Assembly (NCBI RefSeq): GCF_046523945.1
Contig: NZ_CP171363.1
Span: 2,046,001-2,110,000, forward strand
Source of the DNA: Faucicola mancuniensis
GTDB lineage: Bacteria > Pseudomonadota > Gammaproteobacteria > Pseudomonadales > Moraxellaceae
Reading direction: 5' to 3'
Length of the DNA stretch: 64,000 nucleotides
The translations under genes were made by a program, and so were the position numbers. The notes below the pieces were generated by a model that saw only the letters and a program-made list of their open reading frames with translations, made no database searches and was not told the origin of the DNA. Of the stretch, positions 49,494 to 58,970 are shown piece after piece (the first letter of the stretch is position 1; the number at the start of each line of letters is the position of its first letter).

Positions 49494-50678
49494 ATGAAAA
49501 ACTTACTTCCCCAAAACTGGCAATTTAATGCTGAACAACTAAACAACTTAGAAACCACAAATAAATGGCTACTTCCGCCCCTTGTGGACTTATGCGGACG
49601 CTTGCGAGAGCTTGGCTACTCACAGCATGGCACATTCAAATCTGAAGGCAATACCGCCCGCCACAACGGATTTTTGCACGTCTGTATGCCACCCGATACC
49701 AACCCCGTATTAGAAAACGGCTCACTTTTCAAAGGCTTACGAGAGCGAGCTTACCAAGATGGCGGTATTCATCTACACATCTTGGGGGCATTGACCGCAG
49801 GACTAAATGGTGAACAACCTGCCAACATCGCAGGGCTAAAACAAGGCGGTGCAATCGGTGTCAGCAACGCACGTCACGCCTTTGCCAATGATGACGTATT
49901 ACTCCGAGCGTTAGAATATTCCGCCACTTTTGACATGAAAGTGTTCTTTTACCCAGACGAGCCGAGCCTATCCAAAAACGGTGTCGCCCATGATGGCTAT
50001 ATCGCAAGCTATCACGGCTTGGCAGGGATTCCTTGGATTGCCGAAACGGTCGCTTTATCCAAACAACTGTTAATCGTTGAAGAAACAGGCGTATCCGCCC
50101 ACTTTAGCCAACTGACCTGTAAATCGTCCATTGAACTTATGCGTTGGGCAAAACAAAAAGGCTTGCCCGTTACCTGTGACGTTGCCATGCACCAGTTGCA
50201 TTTGACCGATGATGCCTTGATTGGCTTTAACGCCCTTGCCTATGTGTTGCCCCCACTTCGCAGTAACACCGACAAAAAAGCCTTACTGGAAGGGTTGCAA
50301 GACGGCACGATTGATGCGATTTGTAGCCATCACGAGCCGTTAGCCATGACTGCTAAACAGTCGCCATTTGCCGAGTGTACCGCAGGGATTAGCACTTACG
50401 ACACCTTTATGGCGTTGGGTTGCCAATTAGTCAAAGACGGTATTTTGACTGCTGAACAATTGGTTGAAAAAATCTGTCTAAACCCTGCCAAAATCGCAGG
50501 GATTACTGACTCTGAAAATAACGGCTTTTATCAACAAACAGGCGGTGCAGTGTTAGTAAATCCAAATATAAGTTGGAAAATTAGCAAAGAAACCATGCTG
50601 TCGCAAGGCAAAAATACGCCATTTATCGGTAGTGAGTTGGTTGGTAAAGTGGAAAAGGTGTTTTTTAACGCTGAATAA
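49494..50678 (+). CDS. Dihydroorotase-like protein lacking metal ligands (PyrC'/PyrX type)
   Basis: A 394-residue member of the dihydroorotase family. The fold signatures remain (NTARHNGFLHVCMPPDTNPV, TGVSAHFSQLTCKSSIELMR, ICSHHEPLAM, AGISTYDTFM, NPAKIAGI). The first metal motif, normally D-x-H-x-H, reads LVDLCGRLRE with no His, so the zinc site is lost. In Pseudomonas the equivalent PyrC' is inactive but needed to assemble the PyrB dodecamer. I infer the same structural role here with the pyrB at 47130. An active dihydroorotase must be encoded elsewhere. AAAGGC site before the ATG. Confidence 0.9.
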   Translation: MKNLLPQNWQFNAEQLNNLETTNKWLLPPLVDLCGRLRELGYSQHGTFKSEGNTARHNGFLHVCMPPDTNPVLENGSLFKGLRERAYQDGGIHLHILGALTAGLNGEQPANIAGLKQGGAIGVSNARHAFANDDVLLRALEYSATFDMKVFFYPDEPSLSKNGVAHDGYIASYHGLAGIPWIAETVALSKQLLIVEETGVSAHFSQLTCKSSIELMRWAKQKGLPVTCDVAMHQLHLTDDALIGFNALAYVLPPLRSNTDKKALLEGLQDGTIDAICSHHEPLAMTAKQSPFAECTAGISTYDTFMALGCQLVKDGILTAEQLVEKICLNPAKIAGITDSENNGFYQQTGGAVLVNPNISWKISKETMLSQGKNTPFIGSELVGKVEKVFFNAE

Positions 50679-50774
50679 TTGGGTGCATTTGGCAATTTTT
50701 TTGCTAAATATAACGATTGTTGTTATCATTTATGTTAATATACGAAAAAAGTTTTTATCAATTTGGAGCAAAAT

Positions 50775-52373
50775 ATGACTGACAATGTCAAAAAAATTCC
50801 CCATGTGTTGATGATTTTGGACGGTTTTGGACATCGTGAAGACCCAAAAGACAACGCCATCGCCCAAGCGAACACGCCAAATTTGGACAAAATTTATCAA
50901 ACCTATCCGCATGGCTTGATTTCGGGTTCTGGCGAAGATGTTGGCTTGCCTGACGGTCAATTTGGTAACTCGGAAGTGGGACACATGAACTTGGGGGCAG
51001 GGCGGATTTTGTACCAAGATTCTACCCGTATTCACAAAGAAATCCGTGAAAAAACCTTTTTTGACAATGCTGTTTTGACCGAAGCGGTGCAACTTGCCAA
51101 ACAAAACAACGCCAACGTGCATATCATGGGGCTATTGTCAGACGGTGGCGTACATTCACACATTGATCATATGTTTGCCATGTGTGAACTTGCCTTGCAA
51201 CAAGGGGCGGACAATGTTTTGGTTCATGCCTTTTTGGACGGACGAGACACACCACCAAAAAGTGCCGATAATTATTTAACAAATTTTCAAAATGATTTAG
51301 AAAAACTAAATAAAAAATACAAGGGCAACGCCTATGTGGTAAGTCTCATCGGTCGCTACTATGCGATGGATAGGGACAAACGTTGGGAACGTGTGCAACA
51401 AGCCTACGATTTATTAACCTTAGCAAAAGCCGAACGCACCGCAACCAGCGTCCTTGATGGTATTAACCAAGCCTATGCACAGGACGAAACGGATGAATTT
51501 GTCAAAGCAACGGTGATTATTCATGCTGACAAATCAGCAGATTTCGGCAAAATTCATGACAATGACAGCGTGATTTTTATGAACTTTCGTGCGGACAGAG
51601 CCAGAGAGATTAGTCAAGCTATCGTTGAAACAGATTTTAGTGGATTTGAAAGAATGGCTGTGCCAAAAATTAGCCGTTTTGTCATGCTTACCAAATATTC
51701 GGACGATTTGCAAAATAACGACTTGACAAAAATCGCCTTTTTGCCAACCGAACTTACCAATACGTTGGGCGAATATTTACAAAATCACCACAAAACCCAA
51801 CTTCGCATTGCCGAAACCGAAAAATACGCTCACGTTACCTTTTTCTTTAGTGGTGGACGAGAAGCCGAATACCATGGCGAAACCCGAATTTTGGTAAACT
51901 CACCAAAAGTTGCGACTTATGATCTACAACCAGAGATGAGTGCCTTTGAAGTTACTGAAAAACTTGAACAAGCCATCAATTCTGGTGAGTATGATGTGTT
52001 GGTCGTCAATTATGCCAACGGTGATATGGTGGGGCATACAGGCGTGTTTTCGGCGGCGGTCAAAGCGGTAGAAACGCTAGACACCTGCGTACAAAAAATC
52101 GCCGATACTGTCCTTGCTAATAATGGACATTTATTAATTACTGCCGACCACGGCAACTGCGAGCAGATGATGGACTACGACAGCGGACAGGTGCATACCC
52201 AACACACCACCGAGCTTGTGCCGTTGATTTATATTAGCCAAACGGCAGACCCAAACAAAGTCAAAGTGCGTGATAATGGTAAATTATCGGACATCGCACC
52301 GACAATTTTGGCATTGATGGGCTTGCCACAACCTGTTGAAATGACAGGCGAAACTTTATTGCAAAACGCATAG
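50775..52373 (+). CDS. gpmI: 2,3-bisphosphoglycerate-independent phosphoglycerate mutase
   Basis: Interconverts 3- and 2-phosphoglycerate using two manganese ions. The catalytic Ser is in FGNSEVGHMNLGAGR (residue ~65). Other blocks are LSDGGVHSHIDH, HAFLDGRDTPPKS, GRYYAMDRDKRWER, FMNFRADRAREI, YANGDMVGHTG and TADHGNCEQM. At ~532 residues the length is normal. The ATG at 50775 has GGAG upstream; the TTG at 50763 is less likely. Single-gene unit. Confidence 0.96.
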   Translation: MTDNVKKIPHVLMILDGFGHREDPKDNAIAQANTPNLDKIYQTYPHGLISGSGEDVGLPDGQFGNSEVGHMNLGAGRILYQDSTRIHKEIREKTFFDNAVLTEAVQLAKQNNANVHIMGLLSDGGVHSHIDHMFAMCELALQQGADNVLVHAFLDGRDTPPKSADNYLTNFQNDLEKLNKKYKGNAYVVSLIGRYYAMDRDKRWERVQQAYDLLTLAKAERTATSVLDGINQAYAQDETDEFVKATVIIHADKSADFGKIHDNDSVIFMNFRADRAREISQAIVETDFSGFERMAVPKISRFVMLTKYSDDLQNNDLTKIAFLPTELTNTLGEYLQNHHKTQLRIAETEKYAHVTFFFSGGREAEYHGETRILVNSPKVATYDLQPEMSAFEVTEKLEQAINSGEYDVLVVNYANGDMVGHTGVFSAAVKAVETLDTCVQKIADTVLANNGHLLITADHGNCEQMMDYDSGQVHTQHTTELVPLIYISQTADPNKVKVRDNGKLSDIAPTILALMGLPQPVEMTGETLLQNA

Positions 52374-52397
52374 TTATAGACGATGATTTCAATCATT

Positions 52398-52436
52398 TTG
52401 TAGGTTGGGTTAATAAGCTTTTAACCCAATATTGAT
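52398..52436. repeat. Intergenic palindrome
   Basis: TTGGGTTAATAAGCTTTTAACCCAA forms an eight-base stem. The flanking GTAGGTTGGGTTA resembles a widespread intergenic palindrome family (GTAGGxTGGGTTA...TAACCCA). No T tract follows it, so a terminator role for gpmI is uncertain. Confidence 0.4.
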
Positions 52437-52486
52437 AAACCGTTTTTGTTAAAACTGTTTATTAAAACCACCCAAATGGAGAATCC

Positions 52487-54022
52487 ATGACAAATTTTTT
52501 TGTACAACCAAAAATTTTTCAATCAAACGCAAGATTAAAACCTTTGAAAAAATCAATGGTTTTAATTTTGTCGGTTTCTGCATTTTTGGGACAAACGGCA
52601 GTGGCAAACGAACCGAGCCAAAAATTAGTCAAATTAAATCCAGAACTAACCCAAGCTATGGTATCCGCCAATCCAAACATAGCTGTGCCAATCCAAAGCA
52701 TTAACCAAACGCCAACGGACATACCACAAACAGCACCGACCGATATGGGCGTTGATGATGGGGGCGAGGTGGATATTCCAGACGGCTATCCAATCCCTGA
52801 TGGCGTGCCGATTGCCGAGGGCGACAACGCATTAACACCGCCAGCCGATACGCAAACGCCTGCCACAAATGTGAATTTGGATAAATTAGCCGAAGAAAAT
52901 CCTGATATCGGACAGACGCTTAACGTACCTTTGGGGGCGATTTCACCGACAACGGTCGCGAAATTTGTCAAAACGATTGACATTGTTCGCCAAGAATATG
53001 TAGAAAATGTTGATGATGAGCAGTTGTTTGCCAATGCGATTTCTGGGGCTTTAACCAGTTTAGACCCGTATTCGGAGTATTTGGACAGCGAAGCCTTTGA
53101 AAATTTGCGTTTGTTTACCGAAGGCGATATCGGTAGCATTGGCGTGCAAGTCAGCTTTCACCCAAGCGAGCGAATGTGGGTATTTGATGAAGTGATTGCC
53201 AACTCGCCAGCCGCCCAACAAGGCGTGCAAACAGGTTATTATCTGCACCAAATTAACGACAACAAACTCAACGAAGAGCAAACCCAACAAGATATTAATC
53301 AACTTTTATCAGGTATTGCAGGGACGCAACTAAAATTAACCGTGTCGGACAAAGGCAGACGCAAACAAACAATCACCGTACAACGTAGCCTTGTAGAACA
53401 ACAATCAATCCAAGCCAAAATAGAAAAAGGCGTGGCGATTGTGCAAATTCCTGTGTTTCAAAACAACACACAACAGCAGATTTTGACAGCGATTTCGGCA
53501 CTCAATCAGCCGTTTAACGCCATTATTTTGGACTTACGCAACAATCCGGGGGGTGTGCTATCATCTGCCAATGATGTGGCAAGTTTGTTTATGAGCAAAA
53601 AAACTTTGGTACAAGTCAAAAACCGTCAAGGTTTACAAGAAATCATGCAAACCTATGCTCATTCACGCCTGCCAAATGTACCGCTTGCGGTCATTCAAAA
53701 CCGTTATTCTGCGTCAGCGGCAGAAGTGTTAGCCAGCAGTTTAAAAGAAAATAACCGTGCCAAAATCTATGGCGAAACCAGCTATGGCAAAGGCTCAATC
53801 CAAAGTATCGTGCCGATTAACGACAACGAAGCGGTCAAATTGACAGTCGCCCATTATTATTCAGGCAAAGGCGAAAAAATTGATGGCGTTGGTGTCAAAG
53901 CAGACGAAATTTTGACAAGCGGTGAAAAAGACTGGGAAGAACAGGTATTGCAAAGCGTGTTACAACAACCACGCCCTATTTTTTACCAGTTAGATACACC
54001 GCATAATATTCAGGCTTATTAA
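52487..54022 (+). CDS. S41-family C-terminal processing protease
   Basis: A 511-residue periplasmic Ctp/Prc-type protease. An N-terminal signal or anchor segment (SMVLILSVSAFLGQTAVA, residues ~23-40) is followed by a ~100-residue low-complexity region rich in Pro, Thr and Asp. A PDZ domain follows (SIGVQVSFHPSERMWVFDEV, with SPAAQQGVQTGYYLHQIN). The protease core has LDLRNNPGGVLSSANDVASL, the catalytic Ser in NRYSASAAEVLASSL and Lys in SYGKGSIQSI. It cleaves proteins at their C-terminal ends, often in cell-wall hydrolase control. Confidence 0.93.
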   Translation: MTNFFVQPKIFQSNARLKPLKKSMVLILSVSAFLGQTAVANEPSQKLVKLNPELTQAMVSANPNIAVPIQSINQTPTDIPQTAPTDMGVDDGGEVDIPDGYPIPDGVPIAEGDNALTPPADTQTPATNVNLDKLAEENPDIGQTLNVPLGAISPTTVAKFVKTIDIVRQEYVENVDDEQLFANAISGALTSLDPYSEYLDSEAFENLRLFTEGDIGSIGVQVSFHPSERMWVFDEVIANSPAAQQGVQTGYYLHQINDNKLNEEQTQQDINQLLSGIAGTQLKLTVSDKGRRKQTITVQRSLVEQQSIQAKIEKGVAIVQIPVFQNNTQQQILTAISALNQPFNAIILDLRNNPGGVLSSANDVASLFMSKKTLVQVKNRQGLQEIMQTYAHSRLPNVPLAVIQNRYSASAAEVLASSLKENNRAKIYGETSYGKGSIQSIVPINDNEAVKLTVAHYYSGKGEKIDGVGVKADEILTSGEKDWEEQVLQSVLQQPRPIFYQLDTPHNIQAY

Positions 54023-54033
54023 CCAAAATTTTA

Positions 54034-54972
54034 TCAAACTTTATCACCTTTTAATAATTGTGGGTCGATTGCGTCCAAATCTTGGGCTTGCAATTTTGGA
54101 TAATCTTTTTTGCAAAAGGTTGGGTCAAGTCGGCAAATCGCATTTTGCAATTCATCAAGGCGAGCTTCTGATTGGCGGATATGCTCCAACATTTTTAAAA
54201 AGGTCAAAGCCACAGGGTCTTGGCTATTTGGGTCAATGCCGTATTGGTGAAATTCTTTTTCTAATTGTTTTAGCGTCGGATTTTGGTTAGAGTTTTCTGC
54301 ACAAGGTTGTTTGTCTTGTTCGCTTGTTTTTATGCTGGTTTTTTCGCTTGATTGATTTTGTGGTTGCACCGCACTGTTATTTGCCAAGCTGTCAAGCCCT
54401 ACTTTTTCTGCCAATGCTTTATCATGAATGAGCCTTGCCGCACTGCCGACCATCGTTGCCCCTTCAGGTACTTCTTTGACGACCACCGCATTTGAGCCAA
54501 TTTTGGCATATTTTCCGACTGTAAAACCGCCCAACACCTTTGCCCCAGCACCGACCACCACGCCATCAGCGAGCGTTGGGTGGCGTTTGCCTTCGTTTAA
54601 GGACACGCCGCCCAACGTTACGCCATGATAAAGCGTTACATCATTGCCGATTTCGGCAGTTTCGCCAATCACCACGCCCATGCCGTGGTCAATAAAAAAG
54701 CGTCTGCCGATTTTGGCAGCAGGGTGGATTTCAATGCCTGTCAAAAAACGGTTGCCAAACGAAATAAATCGAGCCATGCCTTTTTGGTCGGCTTGCCAAA
54801 TCTGATGGGCAAGGCGGTGCAAAATAATGGCGTGAATCCCGGGATAAGTCAATAACACTTCGGTGGTGTTACGAGCGGCGGGGTCACGCTCAAACACTGC
54901 TTGTACATCTTCTTTGATTTCTTGGCGAATGGCTTTGATGGTCGCATTGATTTTTTTGATGGGTGAAAACAT
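54034..54972 (-). CDS. cysE: Serine O-acetyltransferase with long C-terminal extension
   Basis: First committed step of cysteine synthesis: serine plus acetyl-CoA to O-acetylserine. The left-handed beta-helix is clear (AAKIGRRFFIDHGMGVVIGE, then IGNDVTLYHGVTLGG and GVVVGAGAKVLGGFTVG); the HGMGVVIGETAEIG segment holds the catalytic His. About 313 residues; an ~115-residue tail after the hexapeptide domain is rich in Gln, Ser and Lys, then helical (QLEKEFHQYGIDP, LDELQNAICRLDP), which is unusual in the family. The ATG at 54972 with AAGAGA upstream is preferred to 55020. Confidence 0.94.
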   Translation of the reverse strand: MFSPIKKINATIKAIRQEIKEDVQAVFERDPAARNTTEVLLTYPGIHAIILHRLAHQIWQADQKGMARFISFGNRFLTGIEIHPAAKIGRRFFIDHGMGVVIGETAEIGNDVTLYHGVTLGGVSLNEGKRHPTLADGVVVGAGAKVLGGFTVGKYAKIGSNAVVVKEVPEGATMVGSAARLIHDKALAEKVGLDSLANNSAVQPQNQSSEKTSIKTSEQDKQPCAENSNQNPTLKQLEKEFHQYGIDPNSQDPVALTFLKMLEHIRQSEARLDELQNAICRLDPTFCKKDYPKLQAQDLDAIDPQLLKGDKV

Positions 54973-55044
54973 ATTTTTTTCTCTTATTTTTTTAAGTAAA
55001 ATTGTTGAAAATTTTAGCACAAATTTGCATTATCCGAAATGTTT

Positions 55045-56208
55045 TTATTCATCAAACAAAAACTCACTTAACACCTGATTTAAAAATAAAAAACCCGTAT
55101 CACTACAGCGAATATAGTCGTCAATGTGTACCAAGCCACGCTGTTGTAAATGCTGTAAAATCGGCTCAACAACTGTAAAATCCAGCCCTGTCCGCTGTTG
55201 CCAAAGCGGTTTTGGTACACCATTTTTTAGGCGTAACGCATTCATCATAAACTCAAACGGCAAGGCATTATCAGCGATTTTTTGCCAACCGATGGCAGAT
55301 TGATTTGCCAAATAATCTTTTGGCAGGCGAGATTTGCTAAAGCGAAAAATGCCGTCTTCTTCGGTGCTAACTTTGCCATGAGCCCCAGCACCAATCGCCA
55401 AATAATCGCCAAATTGCCAATAATTCAAATTATGTTGGCTCGGTTGTGGGTTGTTGCGATTTGTCCAAGCGGACACTTCGTATTGTGTAAACGCATTTTT
55501 TTGTAAAAAATCACTGCCGATTTCAAAAATATCATTTAACACATCGTCATCAGGCAATACAGGCGTGTTACGATAAAAAACCGTGTTCGGCTCAATGGTT
55601 AGCTGATACCAAGAAATATGCGACACGCCCAAATCTATCGCTTGTTGTAAATCAGCAATCGCTTCAGCGATCGTTTGGTTTGGTAAGCCGTGCATAAAAT
55701 CGGTGTTAAGCCTAGTAAAGCCTGCTTTTTTGGCGTTGGTAATGGCGTTAATGGCGTGTTGTTGGTTGTGAATACGTCCCAAAGCTTGCAGTTTTTTGTC
55801 ATCAAAACTTTGCACGCCCAGCGATAGCCGATTAATCCCCACGTTTAAATATTGCTCAAAAGGGGCGTGTTCCACCGTGGCAGGGTTGGCTTCCATCGTG
55901 ATTTCGCAAGTATTTGATAGATTTAACAAGTCTTTGATTTGATTGAATAAATCTTGATAATTTTTTATCGGCAATAATGATGGCGTGCCACCACCGATAA
56001 AAATTGAGCCAATTTCACGATTTTTGACAAACTTAAGTTGGTTTTTTAAATCGTTTATCATGGCTTTGACATAATCGTCAAACTCAGGCGTTTGCTTGAT
56101 TTCATGCGAATTAAAATCGCAGTATGGACATTTTTTGACACACCAAGGAATATGAATGTACAAAGATAGCGGAATTTTGTTGATATCTAAAGGCGAGAAA
56201 TGGGACAT
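55045..56208 (-). CDS. hemW: Radical SAM heme chaperone HemW
   Basis: A 387-residue radical SAM protein of the HemW (formerly HemN-like) family, which binds heme and passes it to respiratory enzymes. The [4Fe-4S] motif is CVKKCPYCDF in SLYIHIPWCVKKCPYCDFNS (residues ~17-36). Blocks IFIGGGTPSLL, TMEANPATVEHA and LSLGVQSFDDKKLQALGRIH follow, with a C-terminal winged-helix-like part (LQHLQQRGLVHID). The start at 56208 (MSHFSPLD) is chosen; an in-frame upstream extension to 56331 would overlap the divergent lipoprotein gene. Confidence 0.93.
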   Translation of the reverse strand: MSHFSPLDINKIPLSLYIHIPWCVKKCPYCDFNSHEIKQTPEFDDYVKAMINDLKNQLKFVKNREIGSIFIGGGTPSLLPIKNYQDLFNQIKDLLNLSNTCEITMEANPATVEHAPFEQYLNVGINRLSLGVQSFDDKKLQALGRIHNQQHAINAITNAKKAGFTRLNTDFMHGLPNQTIAEAIADLQQAIDLGVSHISWYQLTIEPNTVFYRNTPVLPDDDVLNDIFEIGSDFLQKNAFTQYEVSAWTNRNNPQPSQHNLNYWQFGDYLAIGAGAHGKVSTEEDGIFRFSKSRLPKDYLANQSAIGWQKIADNALPFEFMMNALRLKNGVPKPLWQQRTGLDFTVVEPILQHLQQRGLVHIDDYIRCSDTGFLFLNQVLSEFLFDE

Positions 56209-56316
56209 AATTTTTTTATCAATAAAATAAAGATTTGTTAAATTGAAATTTTTGGTGGATAATGGTAGCATAGACGGCACTTTTTTGCTTAATTTTTTTA
56301 AAAAAAGGTGATTGCG

Positions 56317-57195
56317 ATGAAATTGTGGCATGGCGTAAGTATGACGATGCTTGCGTTGTCTTTGACAGCGTGTGGTAGTTCTGATGGTGAAGATATTTTA
56401 AAAAATGGGCTTGACCAAATCACCCCAGAAAGCGGTACAGGGCTGTATTTGGGCTATTTTGTGGAAAATGCAGGGGCAGATGGGCAAGCTGATGATGTGG
56501 ATATCGGTGCGATGTTTGTCAATGTCAGTAGCGGGCTGTCGTCTGGCGTGTCGGCTCGCATGAGTTTTCAACAACAAGACTGCCAAGCCAACAATCTGAT
56601 GGAAAGCGAAAATTCGCTGATTCGCACCGATAGAGTGCTATCAGGAGTGTTAAAAGGTAATCTTGACCCTATGCAAACGTTGGATAAAGATGAGTTAAAC
56701 CGTTTGGGTTTTAAATCGCCATTTTTAGGCACTTTGACAGGCAGATTTACCGACAAACATTGGAAAGGTAATTATAATTTAACCAATTCTTATAACCCTG
56801 TGAATGTGGTGTCAAGCAACCCTTACCGTTTGTCATCAGGGATTGACGGTTGTTCGGTGAATTATACCGTTGCTCAAAAAGGTGATTTTCATTTATATCC
56901 AGCCGATTATCAATTGGGTAATTTAAACGTGCGTTTGACTGGCGTGGGTTCGGCACAAAGTTTGACATGGAGAAATCCTGTTAATGCCAACAAAATTTTG
57001 GTAAGCCAAATTGATGTGAATAATGCCAAAAATAAAGGCAACGGCTATGTGCAAAATCGTGTGTTTAACAATACATTAAACCCATTTTACACGCCAAAAA
57101 ATATCGGCTCAAATGTGAATTATGCCTTTTTGGTTCAAGCATTTGACACTAATAACAACTTAATCGCTTATCAAATGATTGAAAAAACCTTATAA
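56317..57195 (+). CDS. Hypothetical lipoprotein
   Basis: A 292-residue protein with a lipoprotein signal (MKLWHGVSMTMLALSLTAC, lipobox LTAC, Cys 19). The mature part carries an acidic segment (GADGQADDVDIGAMF) and two further Cys (QQDCQANN, GIDGCSVN), then a beta-rich C-terminal half. No family is recognised. AAGGTG precedes the ATG at 56317. It is a single-gene unit, divergent from hemW, and followed by a terminator. Confidence 0.8.
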   Translation: MKLWHGVSMTMLALSLTACGSSDGEDILKNGLDQITPESGTGLYLGYFVENAGADGQADDVDIGAMFVNVSSGLSSGVSARMSFQQQDCQANNLMESENSLIRTDRVLSGVLKGNLDPMQTLDKDELNRLGFKSPFLGTLTGRFTDKHWKGNYNLTNSYNPVNVVSSNPYRLSSGIDGCSVNYTVAQKGDFHLYPADYQLGNLNVRLTGVGSAQSLTWRNPVNANKILVSQIDVNNAKNKGNGYVQNRVFNNTLNPFYTPKNIGSNVNYAFLVQAFDTNNNLIAYQMIEKTL

Positions 57196-57230
57196 CTTTA
57201 ACGTTACATTGAATTTGTCTGTGTTTGATT

Positions 57231-57270
57231 TTTTAGGCTGGCAACTTTTGTCAGCCCATTATTTTTTTAT
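57231..57270 (+). terminator. Terminator after the lipoprotein gene
   Basis: GGCTGgCAA pairs with TTGtCAGCC, followed by CATTA and a seven-T run. Confidence 0.75.
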
Positions 57271-57285
57271 TGTATCCCTGAATTT

Positions 57286-58662
57286 ATGCAAATTTTTACA
57301 CTTCCCACCAAAAAACAAGATTTAACCCAACTTTTTTTATTGACTTTACCCATTTTAATCACCCAAATTTGTCAATCAGGGCTAGGCTTGATTGATACCA
57401 TCATGGCAGGTCGTGTGTCGGCGTTGGATTTATCTGGCGTGGCGATTGGGGCTGGGATTTGGATGCCGATGATGTTGCTTGCGGTGGGGATTTTGTTGTC
57501 CACCACGCCGTTAATCGGTGAAGTGATTGGACAAAAACGACTGGACAAGGTCGCCTTTATTACCCAACAATCGTTGTGGCTTGCGTTGGCGGTGGGTTTG
57601 GTCGGTTTTGGCGTTGCCAATCAGTTGCACCATTTTTTTGATGTGATGAAAGTGCCTGACAATATCCAAAGCATTGCCAAAGATTATCTGTTTGGCATTT
57701 CGTTTGGCTTTCCTGCGGTGTGTCTGTACACTACGCTACGCTGTTATACCGAGAGCCTAAAGCACCCAACGGTGGTGACGGTGATTAGTATTATTGGGCT
57801 TTTGTTGAATATTCCGATTAATTACGCCTTTATTCATGGCGTGCCAATGCTGAATTTGCCTGCGTTGGGCGGGGCGGGGTGTGGCTATGCGTCTGCGGTG
57901 TGTTTGTGGCTCAATGTGCTAATGCTGGGTGGTTATTTGGCATTGTCAAAACAAGCAGATTTTAAAAATCAGCGTTTTTTTGTCAATTTTAGTTCACCAA
58001 AAAAACAACAATTACTGAGCCAATTAAAAATCGGTATTCCGATTGGTTTTTCTATTTTTTTTGAAGTCAGTGCGTTTAGTTTAGCGTCATTGATTATCAG
58101 TCCTTTGGGTGAAATTGCGGTGGCAAGCCATCAAGTAACTTTAAGTATCTCTTCACAGTTATTTATGTTTCCCTTTTCAATCTCTATGGCTTTGACGATT
58201 TTGGTGTCAAATCGTTTTGGGGCAAAAGATTATCCAGCATTAAAACAAATTAAAGTATTGGGCGTGATTGTGGCTACGTCATTGGCATTGACAACCATGC
58301 TGTTCACTGCTATTTTTCGCACGCAATTACCCAGTTATTTTAGCCAAAATCCACAAGTTATTCATGACGCAAGTGTGCTGTTGTGGTTTGCGTTGGCGTA
58401 TCAGATTTTTGACGCTTGGCAGGTGAATTTTGCAGGGATTTTGCGTGGCTTACAGGATACGACTGTGCCGATGTTTATCACGTTGTTTTGTTATTGGGGT
58501 GTGGCGATTCCGCTTGGGGCGTATTTGGTGCGTTACACTGATACAGGCGTGCAAGGCGTGTGGATTGGGCTTGTTACCGCATTAGGGTTGGCTTCGGTGT
58601 TATTGGGTTATCGTTTACTTTATCAACAAAAACATTTAAAAAAATCTTGGCAAATTGGTTAA
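57286..58662 (+). CDS. MATE-family multidrug efflux protein
   Basis: A 458-residue inner-membrane antiporter with twelve predicted helices of the NorM/MATE type. Blocks are LFLLTLPILITQICQSGLGL (helix 1), IDTIMAGRVSALDLSGVAIG, PLIGEVIGQKRLDKV, SFGFPAVCLYTTLRCYTESL and NIPINYAFIHG. Such pumps export cationic drugs in exchange for Na+ or H+. Single-gene unit; a MITE-like element lies 65 bases after the stop. Confidence 0.93.
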   Translation: MQIFTLPTKKQDLTQLFLLTLPILITQICQSGLGLIDTIMAGRVSALDLSGVAIGAGIWMPMMLLAVGILLSTTPLIGEVIGQKRLDKVAFITQQSLWLALAVGLVGFGVANQLHHFFDVMKVPDNIQSIAKDYLFGISFGFPAVCLYTTLRCYTESLKHPTVVTVISIIGLLLNIPINYAFIHGVPMLNLPALGGAGCGYASAVCLWLNVLMLGGYLALSKQADFKNQRFFVNFSSPKKQQLLSQLKIGIPIGFSIFFEVSAFSLASLIISPLGEIAVASHQVTLSISSQLFMFPFSISMALTILVSNRFGAKDYPALKQIKVLGVIVATSLALTTMLFTAIFRTQLPSYFSQNPQVIHDASVLLWFALAYQIFDAWQVNFAGILRGLQDTTVPMFITLFCYWGVAIPLGAYLVRYTDTGVQGVWIGLVTALGLASVLLGYRLLYQQKHLKKSWQIG

Positions 58663-58726
58663 AATTGATAAATACGTTTGGCTACAATTTTATGCTTTTG
58701 TTTAACCAAAAATTTTGTTAAATTGA

Positions 58727-58944
58727 GAACCTGTATTTACAACATTACGCAGTAATATTTTACAATTTTTAAAAACAAACATTTATTTGCTTTTGCATGA
58801 AAAATGGCTAAATCTTGCTTTTCTTCGTCAAAAACTTGTTTGATAGAATGACTATCAAACTGCATTTTTTCCTTGCTGTTTACTAAAAGCAAAGCTGGCG
58901 ATTTATCTCATTTTTCATTGCAAAAACGTTGTGAATACAGGTTC
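58727..58944. repeat. MITE-like inverted-repeat element, long copy
   Basis: A 218-base element with terminal inverted repeats GAACCTGTATTTACAACATT (left) and GAACCTGTATTCACAACGTT (complement of the right end), 17 of 20 matching. Inside it, GTTTGATAG-AATGA-CTATCAAAC (58838-58860) is a perfect nine-base hairpin. A 42-codon minus-strand frame (58737-58865) reads MQFDSHSIKQVFDEEKQDLA and then IFHAKANKCLFL, ending at the left repeat; whether it is translated is unknown. It shares ends and interior words with the short copy at 41404-41497. No clear target duplication is seen here. It fills most of the gap between the MATE gene and the META lipoprotein gene. Confidence 0.8.
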
Positions 58945-58970
58945 TAAAGGTTTTAGTTAAGGAAAATACC

